Positions 35,786 to 48,010 of a DNA stretch of 64,000 bases are shown here, in pieces. Position 1 is the stretch's first letter; every line of letters starts with the position of its first letter. The notes under the pieces were generated by a model, which was not told the origin of the DNA, searched no databases, and saw nothing but the letters and a program-made list of their open reading frames with translations. Source of the stretch: Lineus longissimus. Taxonomy: Eukaryota > Nemertea > Pilidiophora > Heteronemertea > Lineidae. Made by a program: the position numbers and the translations under genes. The DNA lies in NCBI RefSeq assembly GCF_910592395.1, contig NC_088311.1, forward strand, positions 436,501 through 500,500, in the 5' to 3' direction.

Positions 35786-36200
35786 GATGCGCATCCGATA
35801 TGCCACGAGATCCTTTACCGTCAATTTCTTTACCGTCATCGGATGCGCATCCGATATGCCATGAGATCCTTCATCGTCAATTCCCTTACCGTCTTCGGAT
35901 GCGCATCCGATATGCCACGAGATCCTTTACCGTCAATTCCCTTACCGTCTTCGGATGCGCATCCGATATGCCACGAGATCCTTCACCGTCAATTCCCTTA
36001 CCGTCTTCGGATCCGATATGCCACGAGATCCTTCACCGTCAATTCCCTTACCGTCTTCGGATGCGCATCCGATATGCCACGAGATCCTTCACCGTCGATT
36101 CCCTTACCGTCTTCGGATGCGCATCCGATATGCCACGAGATCCTTTACCGTCAATTTCTTTACCGTCATCGGATGCGCATCCGATATGCCACGAGTTTTT
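35786..36200 (+). repeat. 56-bp array carrying a 14-bp palindrome
   Basis: Eight units contain CGGATGCGCATCCG, a perfect palindrome, then ATATGCCACGAGATCCTT and ACCGTCAATTCCCTTACCGT. The fifth unit lost 8 bases inside the palindrome (reads CGGATCCG). CATCGG and CTTCGG variants of the unit edge alternate. Forward frames are open through the array but have no gene-like context. Confidence 0.93.
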
Positions 36201-37006
36201 TTGTTACCTCACCGTCAATTCCTATACCGTCATGGATGCCACGAGCTTTGTTCGCGTTGTAAAGGTTTCGGGGATACGACTAATGCATGCGAGCACCGTC
36301 GGCGGAACCCCAAACCGCCCTCTCGATCTATCCGTAAGGACAAGCCACTCTCGTGACCGTCACGTTTACGGACTCCGGACCTCCAGACTTTAGAGACCGA
36401 GCTTTTCTTTACCTTACAATTACTGTATACTCGGCGCCTCACTTATATGTGTTGTTTTTTTCACATACATTGTTCTCGTGGTTTACGGAAAAGTAGGCCT
36501 AAAATGTTATAGTGTCTAAAAACAATATTCAGTTAATGGAATTACACTTTTTTCCATTACTGCTTGCTTGATATTGCACTAACAACTTTTTCATGAATCA
36601 ATTTTGAGCATTATGTTTACAACGTAGTTATTATAGCACGAAATATGAGTCTAAAATGCCAAATACTTGCAACTATTATGTTAATCACTGAAATCTTAGT
36701 GTACTAATTGCTCGCTATAAGCTAGGTTATTGCGCCCCTAAACCAACGTACTGACAACGCTACCTCCCCGGAACTCAAACTTTAACGTGAGTTAATTGTA
36801 ATCTTACTCTCTATATACCAAAGTGATTTGCCTAGGAATACAGTTGAACTTCACTGAAAACTAATGATGTGTTGATGAGTTCAATGAATCCTTCGATTCC
36901 TTTGATTTTCTTGGTGAACTGACGTCCGACAATCAATGACCCGTTGACGTGTACATGCTTTACACCATTGCCGTAGCGTGTAAACAGATCTATTTTTGGA
37001 CGAAAC

Positions 37007-37562
37007 TCAGCCCCTCACGAACTTTGGTCGATTTCGCCAATGATGACACTGCTTCTAGACTGTACCACAGGACTTTAAGCTGTAGCAGCGCAAACAAGAG
37101 TCAAGACAAATGTCCGCTGCCATCCGCTGCTGGACCAACCCCCTCGCCCGCCCCCCATCATGATGATCAGATTCAGAGGCCTGGCTGAGCCCTGTGATTT
37201 AGCGAAATTCAATATGATTCTTTTCTACTGTGATGTTAAGGCCCTTGTGTCATGCAGCGTATTCGGTAGCACCGGTACACAACTTATGTTAAACCGTGAC
37301 GTCTGCTGGCGCTGCAATTCAAATTGCATATGACGCCAACGGAATTGTGACGACTTGTTTCTCCAATCTTTTAGTGAACAGTGATCACGGGCTGTGGGAA
37401 TTGCGAAGGGATGGTGTAGAGTATCGCCACAACAATGTTGATATGATCACTCGTCGTTTCAGCGGGCATGACTTGGTACATCCAGTGACCCAGCAAAAAG
37501 TAGCCTCGGTACAGCCAGAAGTAGCAACAACTCGCAAAAGGGGATCCTTGTCTGACTGCAAA
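37007..37562 (+). repeat. Dispersed repeat copy interrupted by a sulfatase-like exon
   Basis: Bases 37007-37125 and 37465-37562 together match 34170-34384. The intervening 340 bases have no counterpart there. Either this copy received an insertion or the copy at 34 kb is a deletion derivative. Confidence 0.75.
37375..37460 (+). pseudogene. Sulfatase-like exon relic (SDHG block)
   Basis: After an acceptor at 37374 the frame gives NSDHGLWELRRDGVEYRHNN. This resembles the SDHG(W)xLGExGxWxKxxN block of iduronate-2-sulfatase, which holds the second pair of metal-ligand residues. Two conserved Gly are replaced (LWELRRDG for WxLGExG), and the frame then runs into dispersed repeat sequence. It may belong to the same dead gene as 33919-33985. 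Confidence 0.45.
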
Positions 37563-37785
37563 GAAATGCATAGCGAATAAGCCCCCTAGGTTTTCTTCTT
37601 TAGGTTGTGAGGAGAATATTTCAAATCCTTTGAGCAGCAGTGTCTAACCTACAACGCGGTCAATGATTTCCACTGTGCTCATGTTTGTTTTGTGTATCAT
37701 AACTGAATATGGAAGGATGAGGAAATTTTTGTTATCAAAACCCATTTACTTCTTATTTCAAGTGTTTTTGTTCTCACTGTTTCAG

Positions 37786-38340
37786 ACACTTGTTGGAAAA
37801 GGAAGGACCAAAGGTGCCATCGTCGATGGCCCAGATAGATGAAGAGATTGAAGCCTGGGCTGCACACAATCCTGTTAGTAACAAAAAGTAAGTAAAAATG
37901 CTGTCCCATTTGGTCCATATGCCCAGCGCCAGAACTCATTTATACATCTGGGTAGTGAGGCAAGTGTCAAAGAGACCTGCCTGAGTCTCTCACCGACTGT
38001 AGGATTCGAACCAGGGACCTCTTGACCTCTAGTTGAGAATCTGAGCCACTAGTCCATAGTGTGTCGTGTAGATTCACGCTGGTCTTGTCACGTCACATCC
38101 TTGTCCCTTGCTCTGCCACAATCATGTAAATGCCCAAATACTGTATTGAATTGAATTCTATTTTCTGTCTTCAGAAAATCTAGGAAGAAGTCGCCACCCA
38201 CTGAAGATCTCATCCAAGTTTACCAAAGACTCCAAAGCATTGTAGGAGAGGAATGGTGGCCTGTTCGAACAGGCATGGACTGCATCGCCAGCTCTCATCT
38301 CCCTAGTCACTGCGATGGCCACGTGTTGCTCCTCGATTAA
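37786..38340 (+). CDS. Unidentified gene, last two coding exons
   Basis: Exon 37786-37887 follows TGTTTCAG and ends at a GTAAGT donor. Exon 38175-38340 follows a CTTCAG acceptor, joins in frame and ends in TAA. The 89-residue C-terminal peptide includes LLEKEGPKVPSSMAQIDEEI, EAWAAHN, a Lys/Arg-rich KKSRKKSPP stretch, then EDLIQVYQRLQSIVGEEWW. I do not recognise the family. Consistent phases, good splice sites and a downstream poly(A) signal make it a real gene end rather than chance. Upstream exons are not identified; they could lie among the repeats at 33-37 kb or much further left. It is not obviously part of the sulfatase relics. Confidence 0.6.
37918..38062 (-). mobile_element. tRNA-derived SINE
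   Basis: On the reverse strand the head reads CTAGTGGCTCAGATTCTC (A box), then GGTCCCTGGTTCGAATCCTA (B box GGTTCGAATCC). A tail follows with CACTACCCAGATGTATAAAT and GAGTTCTGGCGCTGG, a layout typical of invertebrate tRNA SINEs. It sits in the last intron of the unidentified gene, antisense to it. Confidence 0.8.
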
Positions 38341-39463
38341 CAGAGAATTCAGGGTCCTGTATTCTTTCTCGAAGCAATTGATCAGCAATTTCAATAAATG
38401 ATGCATTGATGTGGGCAAAAAGTGAATCCTTTCTCGCCTTTGAACTCTGGTGTTCGTGTCAATCGATTTTGATTGTTGTCATGGCTATGGTGCAGCAATA
38501 AAAGTCACTCTATTGCAAATTACTTCCCACTAACAAGTTGAGGTGTGCCAACAAGTTGTTTTGGAAAAGTGGCCGCTGATTTTTCTGCACTGAATTGTCA
38601 TGTTGTCGTTGCTACAACTCATGACCATGTGTGTGTTTCAGTTGACCCTGAATTGAGGAAGGTTTGTGAAAACTTTAGCTCGGTATCTGAAAAATAGTTT
38701 CTATGTGCCTTTAATACTTGTAGTAGAAATGATAGCAACCAGTTGTCATAACCAATTCGAAAAATGCATTGCTGTATCAATTTATGTGCTAATGTCTTTT
38801 GAGCTGTAGGTACTGCCGTGATGTCCTAACTGATATATTTTGGGCTGGGTCAAACCAGTATTATCCATTCGCCTCTGCCAGTGTTGAAGGCCATGTATTT
38901 TGAAATTATACCTCTATCGTGATTGTTAACAACCGAACATATTCAACCTTATACCTTGTACTTGAATTTCTAATCCTTGTGCGACACTCTTGTTGGAGTG
39001 TTGGGAATCTGGCTTTAGAAATAGTTTATGAAACAATTTGCCATTTTCTCGTGCAATGAAGTATAAGATGCTGATGTGTTCAAACTGTTATATTTATAGC
39101 CAAGTGCATTGATCAATTATGTTCACCTTTTGCCCGTTGCGGAGCGAGAGTCACCAATAGTATTATTCTGTGTCTTGTATGCTGATTTTGGTGCGAGCTG
39201 TTAATTGTTCTACTCCATCAGCCCAACTCCATCTAATAGATTGTACCATTCCATATTGTTAGGTTGTACATGTATATGTATACTACAAAGGCATATTGCA
39301 AGATCTAAAAGCACCCGTTTTATTTAGTCAAGCATCCATCAGCTTGCTATGGCTGTTTTTACAAGGCCAGGTTGTATTTTTTCACTTCATATCATTGTTA
39401 TTTTGAAAACGCCTGCCAAAATTCTGTTGACTGTTTGTTGTCAACAAGAGTCTATGTTTTATG
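38341..39463 (+). other. Long 3' UTR of the unidentified gene
   Basis: From the TAA at 38338 to the AATAAA at 39464, about 1.1 kb is without coding potential. An earlier AATAAA near 38497 could give a short transcript form. Nothing else is recognisable. Confidence 0.45.
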
Positions 39464-39469
39464 AATAAA
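39464..39469 (+). promoter_or_regulatory. Poly(A) signal
   Basis: AATAAA is followed by AAGGCTGTGTTCTCTAC and T-rich sequence. It is the best end for the transcript with stop codon at 38338. Confidence 0.5.
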
Positions 39470-39612
39470 AAGGCTGTGTTCTCTACATTGTATTCCGTCT
39501 TTAGTGTCCTGTCTTTGCATCTGTTTTCATTATTTTGTTGCCTTAAAAGAGGGCAACGTTAAGTCGGTGAATTGGTTTGGATCGAGATGACCCTTACGAA
39601 AACGATCTCAGA

Positions 39613-39733
39613 TTCACCATGGTAAAATCGGAGTTGACCATGCTCACCATGGTGAATGTAGAATTTACCATGCTCACCGTGGTAAAATATTTCACCGTCC
39701 TAATTCACTATGGTGAAGTGTCAGTTTGCCATG
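39613..39733. repeat. Cluster of CCATGG-centred palindromes
   Basis: Within 120 bases there are six variants of TTCACCATGGTGAA, a 14-base palindrome, including CACCATGGTAAA, CTCACCATGGTGAATG, CTCACCGTGGTAAA, TTCACTATGGTGAA and GCCATGGTGAAA. Spacing is about 20-30 bases. Confidence 0.8.
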
Positions 39734-39739
39734 GTGAAA

Positions 39740-42700
39740 TTGAGACACATTTATCCTAAGGGTAGTCCCCCTGCACCAACACCTAACACTTTCTCAATCC
39801 CAAGACTTGGCCTGACCCAATTTATGCCTGCCCTTATCAGCCAAGGAACTCCCCAACCCAAGCAAAATCATGAAGGCCATCGCACTATTTCGTCTGTCTT
39901 CTGTCATGGTACAGGCAACTGCAATTAAGATTGGTGAAATCCCAATATCTTTCTGTCTGTGGGATGTCGAAACAATCGACCTTTGCCAGCTGCTTATCTA
40001 TTCAGATTGTGAAGGCCTTGACACAACCTAAAAACTCTGAAACAACTACCCTCTGCCAGCTGGTTATCTGGTCAGGTTGGGAAGACCTTGACACAACTTA
40101 AAAATTATACCAAGGTTACCACTAATAAACTTTGGAGACGACAACATTGCGATGCGATGCGTTGACAATATTTCTTACCAATCGCATTTTCTTCTGGTCA
40201 GCATGGAATAAAGAATCCGGGGCAATTCATTTCGTCATCCTGATCGTCTCTCCTTATGTACCGGGCGACAGGACGAGGCCGAACGTCCCACTGCGCGCGT
40301 CCGGAGTGTAATTGGCTGATGCAATATCTTTTCAAGACATATCAAAGAATCCCATCCACATGAATACATGTTTTCATAAAAAACACGACCTAGCTCCTCA
40401 TGAATAATCCCCAGATAAATATTCAGAACCCTTCCACTCAAAGCTTGTCCCTCGACCGCTTCAACTTTGTGAGTTTCGCCATTCTTTCATTTGTCATCGG
40501 GCTTTCGTGTCACGTGTCCAGGTAGGGAGTGCCATCGCTCCCGCTGAAGGCGGCTCTTTGATCGCGTCATCAGTATGCCGCCGAGCCTGGCAACTGTATT
40601 TCTCGTGATGATTGCGGCGCGGCCCTATCTTGCCCAAGCGCGAGCAGACGATTATTGCTGCGGAATCAAGAAATATAGTCATCACAGTCATCGCCATTAT
40701 CATCAACACTATTCGACTCTAGTCTTCTTATCACTTAAGTGATTTCGCGACGTCTTTCACGACAAGGTCACCGTCGTTTCGAATGGAATGCGGTTCCTTT
40801 GGCCTGAAGTGATGTCAACCCGTTTTGGGTACACTTGGGAAGAATATGACACCCCTGGTGGTGAAGAGGCTAACTAATTTGCATCACCACCCTGGCGATA
40901 CAACATTCCCTTTAAATCAGGATCCTTGTGATTCATTATCAGACCAATCTCAGGGACCGTGTTGGCCTTGGTCAATCTGCACACTTGGGTATTCCTCACC
41001 ACTCTCATTCAGTAAATTGACCCGTCCGAGCACCCGTCTCTGTTTCTATACAATTAATGCAACGAGCTGCTTCATACATATCTAAACTGTTTGAGGGAAC
41101 GAGATAGGGCAGTGACCCTAACCAAGGGAAGCTCGGGAGCCAAGATCCCCGACAGGAGAGGCAAGGCTCGATGGAAACGTCAAGAACGACTTGTAACTTA
41201 AGGAGAGAGACTAAGGAGCTGCCAGTGGGATGGTCACCATGTCATGCATGTGATAATCACGCCGACATCGGAGAGATGCCGCTTGGAAAGTTTGAGGACG
41301 GGTAACTTTTCTAAGGCACATACAAGATGAGCAGCGTATCAGTACTGCTTACGTCTGAAGGTTTGCTCAGCTTTAAATCAATGGTTTTTTAGTCTGAAAT
41401 GTGGTTCATTACAGTGGTGTCGAGTGTGACATGTCCTTAAAGTTCATCCGTCGGATTGCGAAACACCTCCTCTTCACTGAAGGACAAGACACCAATACGT
41501 CATTGAGCCTGAGCAAACAGATGATGATCAGCAATACTGTTAGTTCATGGCTTCCCTAAACTCTCGTGAGCTGAACTGCCAAGCTAAGGCGTTGATCAGG
41601 AATGCCTCCCACCTTCCAGCAAGCATGGGCTTCTAAGGCGAAGACATTGAGACGTCTCTCTATTGGTATTCCATGCCATCCTCACCCAACTGATTATTTA
41701 CTTGCACCGAAGCCAACAATATGTGGCTGGCCAAGTTGTCTAAAGGTCGAGCTCTGATTGGTCCCGTGATAATCTCGGGGATGATTGTACTACCTAATTG
41801 CGCCTCGTAGTGGACAGTGGTGCTATACATCGATGTTGTTCAGTAGGGTCGGCTTCTCATCCTGAATCATAAAAAAGCCTTCGTCGTCCTCCCTTTCGGC
41901 CTTTCGGGAACATGTCCAATTACTAAGGAGACAGATAGAGGTCAGAAGAATGCAAGAAAAACAAGTCCTTTCCAATTAATAGACCTACCTATTGATGAAC
42001 AATGGCTTGTCACGAAACCTTTTTTTCGTATTCATTATTACGATTGACATTCCTCGCATAAGCACGGGCGTTTGATGTGATCACACGGATAAGGCTTGGT
42101 CACTTTCAATCCAGCAGCTTGGTGATGCAGACACAATGCTATCGAGCAAGAGTATCCCTTGTTTCACGCTGCCTTACCCATGCCTAGCGGGCGGAAGGCT
42201 GCTGAGGCAGGCACTATGGGTGAACAAAGGAGGGGCAATTCACGGATACTACTTCTTGAAATGTTGAGGACGGTTACCTGGTCTTTCAAAAAATGAGCGG
42301 GGTATGATGACATTCGCACAGGGAGAGGAAATCTTGTGGACATGATATTGATCCTGATTTCAAATCTTGAACTGAACAATCACAATTAGAACAACCACGA
42401 TTATTAAAGTCAGAAATTGAAGTAATATGCGCTATTACCACTTAGCAAATGTATTTCCAAATGTTGGCGACATTTACATTATAAGGGACAATCAGAATCC
42501 CACCCCGCCATCGTTTCACCGAGACTCAGCCACCTGATGCAAATCGTAACCTTTCCTCGCCGTCTCGCCTCTAAATCTTGCATTACTTGGATGATTCTAC
42601 CTTGGCGAGTCATCCCATGAATTGCCAACAGGACGACAAATCTACACTTACCCAACATTACTGGTACTTTATGTAGCGCTGGGGCAGATTTATGACCGCA

Positions 42701-44139
42701 TTATTTCTTCTCGAGCACGAAGGAGCTATCATTTGGTCTCATAAGGATGGGGGCTTGGATATAAACCCAACCAAGAGTACATATATAGCGGCAACACGAG
42801 ATCACGCGTTTCTTTTCTTGTGGACAGAAATGAAATGAGTGTTGTTTTCTCTCAGTAAGCATTGTGCATTACGAAGACGATGTGACGATCTAGTGATGAT
42901 CATGGGGATGACGATGACCGATGACAGTGACGTTTGCGTCAATGATAATAGTCTCCTCAAAGTGCATTTTCACAAACAACAGTACGTCCACGCTTTTCTA
43001 CGAAGTCTATTGATAGCAGCAGCCTCGATGACACCACATCCTTTACCTGTCTGCAAGTAATTTCCATCCCATCCGAAGATCGCATCACGAAGCATAAAAC
43101 ATTCAACTTATCCAGTTTTTTGCATGACTGAGATGCAAGACAAGGAAAAAGTTGCTTTGCGAGATTCAGCTGCAAAAACGGACCAGGATTCTAATGAGAA
43201 CAAGAACTAAAGAGTCGGTAAAAACGGGGGTTTGTTCAGTTCACAATTGATTTAAGTTGATGGCATAACATCGCGGCGAAAGCAGAGGGCTCTCGGCGAA
43301 AGTGCGATGCGGCAACATTTTCCAAAGGAATCGTGCATTGGACCAGCTTCTAAAATGCTTACATATCACCTTAGAGTAACAAGCGGGTTACTCCAAGACA
43401 TATTAAAGGGGATGATGCACTTTTAGGAAGTTCTTCTCATAGGCTTTTCTCCGCCCATCCTTAGTCTCACAATTACATCATGGATCTATAGTGTTGATGT
43501 TTAATTATAAATGAGAGAGAGGCTACCGCGTTTTGCGCGGATGGTACATAAAAAAGGGTCGAATGAGAGGATAATGTGATCTGAATTTCATCCAAAGTTG
43601 CGTGGAAATGTCCCGTCTCCTGCAGATCTCTGCTAACACTGAAACAAGCCGAGTACCTGTGGCCCATCTGATTAGGTGGCCAGGCATTAGGGCAAAGACA
43701 TCAGACAGCGTCCCAAGCGTTTAATTGACGTTTATACGTGTTTATGGGACAGGCGTTCCAAATGGTCCTATCCTAGAGATTTACCTTCGCATTAGGTGGG
43801 TCTTATTTAATCAAGTTCTCCCAGAACTCGAGGTGGGCTGCGAGAGGAATGCTGTAACAGTCCACAGATATAAAAATATATTTGTGCTTTGTAGAAATTG
43901 CTACTTTCTCCTTTAATATCCCACCAAATAAAGATAAAATTATATGTCTGATGGCATGGTACAAAAAAGGTCATCGGAGGTCACAGCCGGACTTAATCAT
44001 CGTATAATATTGCAGTTGTTCTGTCTAACTGTCTAAGCCATCTTTAATATTCGCGAGGGTCTTTCTCTTGATTCTCGCCATTAGGCAAGTGGACACCGGA
44101 CGTCCAGACTGGGCAAGCATGTCTCGCCTTCGAATGTCT
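39740..44139. other. Gene-poor stretch
   Basis: I could not support any exon on either strand. A TATATA word near 42780, about 50 bases before an ATG followed by an early stop, is probably chance. No LINE or SINE is recognisable. Confidence 0.4.
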
Positions 44140-44303
44140 TAATCCGCCGGCTGGATGACGCGACGTCACGTGGGCGCGGGGTCAGATGTCACTGGTCTGC
44201 GCTCTCGTCTGCTGATATCGGCCAGAATGTTGGATAAGTGCAGAAGGCAACACGGCGCTCGTTTTTCAAGGAAAGTTGACAACAGTATCATCAAGAAGAA
44301 GAG
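44140..44303 (+). promoter_or_regulatory. Candidate CpG-rich promoter with first coding exon
   Basis: Bases 44150-44190 are CpG-rich with GCGACGTCACGTGGGCGCGG, combining a CRE-like GACGTCA and an E-box CACGTG. Downstream an ATG at 44227 opens a 77-base stretch encoding MLDKCRRQHGARFSRKV and more basic residues. It ends in a plausible GTAAAGT donor after position 44303. No following exon was found, and the initiation context is poor, so this is a suggestion only. Confidence 0.25.
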
Positions 44304-44309
44304 GTAAAG

Positions 44310-46983
44310 TAAAAAATGTCAGCATTTGCCACTTTATTCCACCATTCAATTTATCGCCATCGCTTTCTCTTTGTTGGGCGTGGTTTTTTGTTCTTTAGTC
44401 TAATGTTTGATATATATGCGTATGTATATATATGTTGAAACCGCCTCGGTAAGACCGACCGCCTGACGGAACTTATAAATTGTTTAGGCTGCCTCATTTG
44501 CCAGATACAGCGACGGTATACGGTTGCAGTTTTGTCTGAATATCAGTTATGTTTTGTTATGAATAGCAGTTACAACCTTGAGAAGACCGTCCTTACTCAT
44601 ATATAGGCCTATATGCTGTCAAGTAGTTTCATATAGCATGCATGCCAATGGTCTTACAGACGCGATGTTACATACTTGATACTTTAGATGACACGAAAAA
44701 GATTAAAATATTTGATATTGAGAAACTCTCAAAATAGAATTTCATTTTGACCAAATTTCTCACACCTAGACTTTCTGTTGGTCAGCTATGATCAGATACT
44801 CGGAGTTTTTCACGTTCAAAAATATATAATCTTTTTTTGTCACCTGGCACATGTGCTTTTCGATTGTCTGTAGCCTACTAAGCAATTCTGTGTTTGATAT
44901 TCAACATTATGAAGGTATATGATGCATTGGTAGGAAGACATCCGTGACCGACGTTTTGAAACTTTGAAAAAAATTTGAAGAGGGAAACGTAAAAGCGGGT
45001 GTCGCGTGTCACCTCCTCAGAGGGAAATACTAAGTTTCTATAACACTTTGAAAAACTGTATCATGTAACTTTTGTGAATGGTAAATATGATCTTATATGG
45101 AGATGTTTCTCATCCAATAAAACCTGAACTAGGAACAAATACGCCATTATAGAGGATAGTATGTTGTTGATGGTGAAAATAATCACAAAAGCCGGCGCCT
45201 TACGAAAATATTACCATGTACCTTACACCTTCTAATTAATCTGAGCGGAGATACCTTACCAGTGCCATATATAAGCAAATCCTTTCTTATGAATATTGCA
45301 ACGAAGATGGCATTATGCAAAATGTTAGTTTAACGCTACAGCGACAGTTGTCGGTTGTCGTAAAAGTTACCATTTCGAGAAGCTTTTTAGCATGTTTGGG
45401 CGACAAAGATTCACATACATGTAACCGCTTTTGGCGCCACATCACTTCTCTCGTTTTTGAAAGTAATGTGTCGAAAGTTTTCAACAACACCAATATTCAA
45501 AGTCTTTCGTTCAATATGCACTATTTTACATGGCTTCTGCGATTCGGTCCCTTAATATCATAAGTTGTCGTGGCAATATCTAAGTTGATTAACCTATTAA
45601 TGCTCACCCTAATCGCATTAGTTATTAGTCCCATTTGCTCTAACCCCGTATAAGTAGATCCCAATGAGAGGGCGACTCTGTATGACGGGCACGATGCCGA
45701 TAACCCTTATCTATCATTTCTGGTTCCTCCCCCGGCATATTAAGGCTTTGAATAGCATATTTAGAGCCCCAGGATCTTGTCTTGCGTCCTTTTGGTTGTC
45801 TAGCATGGACACATTCTTTATACACTCTAAGAAATGCTTTTTGAGCCTCTGAGAGTTCAAAGCGGCGAAGATGCTCCGTGTAGCATGAGTTGTGTTAGGC
45901 CTTTACTTGAGGACAGTTTAAACAAATTCAAGTGACCACAACGAGATGTTTCAAAATAAGCCTAGTTTATTGATAAAACTGCAAAGAACAAAAGACATCA
46001 AACAACAGGAAATAACTTATCAATTAATAAATGAAGAAAAGTAGCATATTTTCATGGGATGATGTTGACATGATGTAGGACAGCGATGATGGCGATGCCC
46101 TAGCCACGTATTTCCCCAAACAGCTGACAATAAAGGTACAGAGTTTCCGAATATGGTCCGATATCGATGAAAGAACATTTCCATTGAGTCAAAGATCAAA
46201 AGGCCATTGATCATAGGTGGAGAAATATGAAAGATACCATCTGGCCATTGAGACATTTCCCGCGATGCCACGCAAGATACGTCAGTGCGGTTGACAAATT
46301 AGTGATGCTATCTGAAGGAATTTGTCGTCGTTTCCTAATGGCCTTGTTACTCTCCGCCTGTCCCGTGGTAATCGCCTCGCCCTGACAAGAATAACACTCT
46401 CGAGTGATTTTTTCATCGTTAGATTGCTTGGGGCTTTGGGAGTTGGTTGAAGTGTCCCTCGCTTTGATGATAAGCAGAGATCAAAGCATGCAAATCGCTG
46501 AAATCTATCGCACATTAGTGTCGGCGGGTCTGGCTTCACACGATGAATATTTTCAAATTAGATTATTCAAACTCCCAAAAGGACTGTCTGATTTTACCAT
46601 CAGATGAGTATTTCGTTACCATTCCGTGTGGTCTTTATTCAATTTCGGCTTTGATTATTTATGGAACATATTTAAGGGCCGCGTAAACTTGGGTCGATCA
46701 AACAGGTTCGTCTCTCATATACCTTAATCCACTTTTTAACGTTTATTGTACGGACGGTACTTCAATCAGTTTATCAGATGGGCCCCTCGGTGATTAAGGT
46801 ATCCACAAGGGGCGCTCACTTATACTTAACCAATTAACAGAGTTCGTATCCAGACATCGGTTACCAACGAGGTCAAAAGATTCTATTAGTTCACTAATCA
46901 TTAGGCCTATAGCCTTTGAAAGTTCAAAATAACAAATTTGCTTAGAATTTGTGACTGTACTCCGCAAACAGGCTGAACTGATT
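44310..46983. other. Gene-poor stretch
   Basis: The sequence is AT-rich and has no supported exon, tRNA or mobile element. Short open frames lack splice sites and conserved motifs. Confidence 0.4.
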
Positions 46984-48010
46984 GTTCCAGAAGTGCAGTG
47001 TCCTTGAGTCAGCAAACAGGTTCCACTGATTGTTCCAGAAGAAGAGTGTCCTTGAGTCGGCAAACAGGCTGGACTGATTGTTCCAGAAGAAGAGTGTCCT
47101 TGAGTCGGCAAACAGGTTGGACTGATTGTTCCAGAAGAAGAGTGTCCTTGAGTCAGCAAAAAGGCTGGACTGATTGTTCCAGAAGTGCAGTGTCCTTGAG
47201 TCAGCAAACAGGTTGGACTGATTGTTCCAAAAGTAGAGTGTCCTTGAGTCAGCAAAAAGGCTGGACTGATTGTTCCAGAAGAAGAGTGTCCTTGAGTCAG
47301 CAAAAAGGCTGGACTGATTGTTCCAGAAGAAGAGTGTCCTTGAGTAAGCAAACAGGCTGAACTGATTGTTCCAGAAAAAGAGTGTCCTTGAGCAAGCAAA
47401 CAGGCTGAACTGATTGTTCCAGAAGAAGAGTGTCCTTGAGTAAGCAAACAGGCTGAACTGATTGTTCCAGAAGTAGAGTGTCCTTGAGTCAGCAAAAAGG
47501 CTGGACTGATTGTTCCAGAAGTAGAGTGTCCTTGAGTCAGCAAAAAGGCTGGACTGTTTGTTTCAGAAGAAGAGTGTCCTTGAGTCAGCAAAAAGGCTGG
47601 ACTGATTGTTCCAGAAGAAGAGTGTCCTTGAGTAAGCAAACAGGCTGAACTGATTGTTCCAGAAAAAGAGTGTCCTTGTGCAAGCAAACAGGCTGAACTG
47701 ATTGTTCCAGAAGAAGAGTGTCCTTGAGTAAGCAAACAGGCTGAACTGATTGTTCCAGAAGAAGAGTGTCCTTGAGTCGGCAAACAGGTTGGACTGATGT
47801 TCCAGAAGTGCAGTGTCCTTGAGTCAGCAAATAGGCTGGACTGATTGTTCCAGAAGAAGAGTGTCCTTGAGTCGGCAAACAGGTTGAACTGATTGTTCCC
47901 AGAAGTAGAATGTTTTGAGTCGGCAAACATACTAGACTGATTGTTCTCAGTCATTGAGTCGGCAAACAGGCTGAACTGATTGTTCTGTCCTTCATGAGTA
48001 AGCAAACAGA
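46984..48010 (-). repeat. 48-bp minisatellite array, about 21 units
   Basis: Each unit contains AGTGTCCTTGAGTCAGCAAA and CTGATTGTTCCAGAA (forward strand). Because 48 is a multiple of 3, the reverse strand keeps one open frame of 455 codons (48161-46794) made mainly of 16-residue repeats such as GHSSSGTISPAFLLTQ. A one-base loss near 47797 changes the phase. Units upstream of it therefore read a different 16-residue repeat (SRTLFFWNNQSSLFAD). This loss of phase argues against a translated protein, although no stop results. Units become degenerate beyond 47890. Confidence 0.93.

Noticed and set aside
35800-36393. Open forward frame of 197 codons across the 56-bp array
   Set aside because: The frame is repeat-derived, and the tail has no recognised motif or splice support.
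42770-42900. TATA-like promoter with following ATG
   Set aside because: The ATG is followed almost at once by a stop and no exon structure follows.
5340-46910. Frequent AGGCCTA words across the window
   Set aside because: I noted about ten, only slightly more than expected for both strands at this base composition, so not a clear signal.
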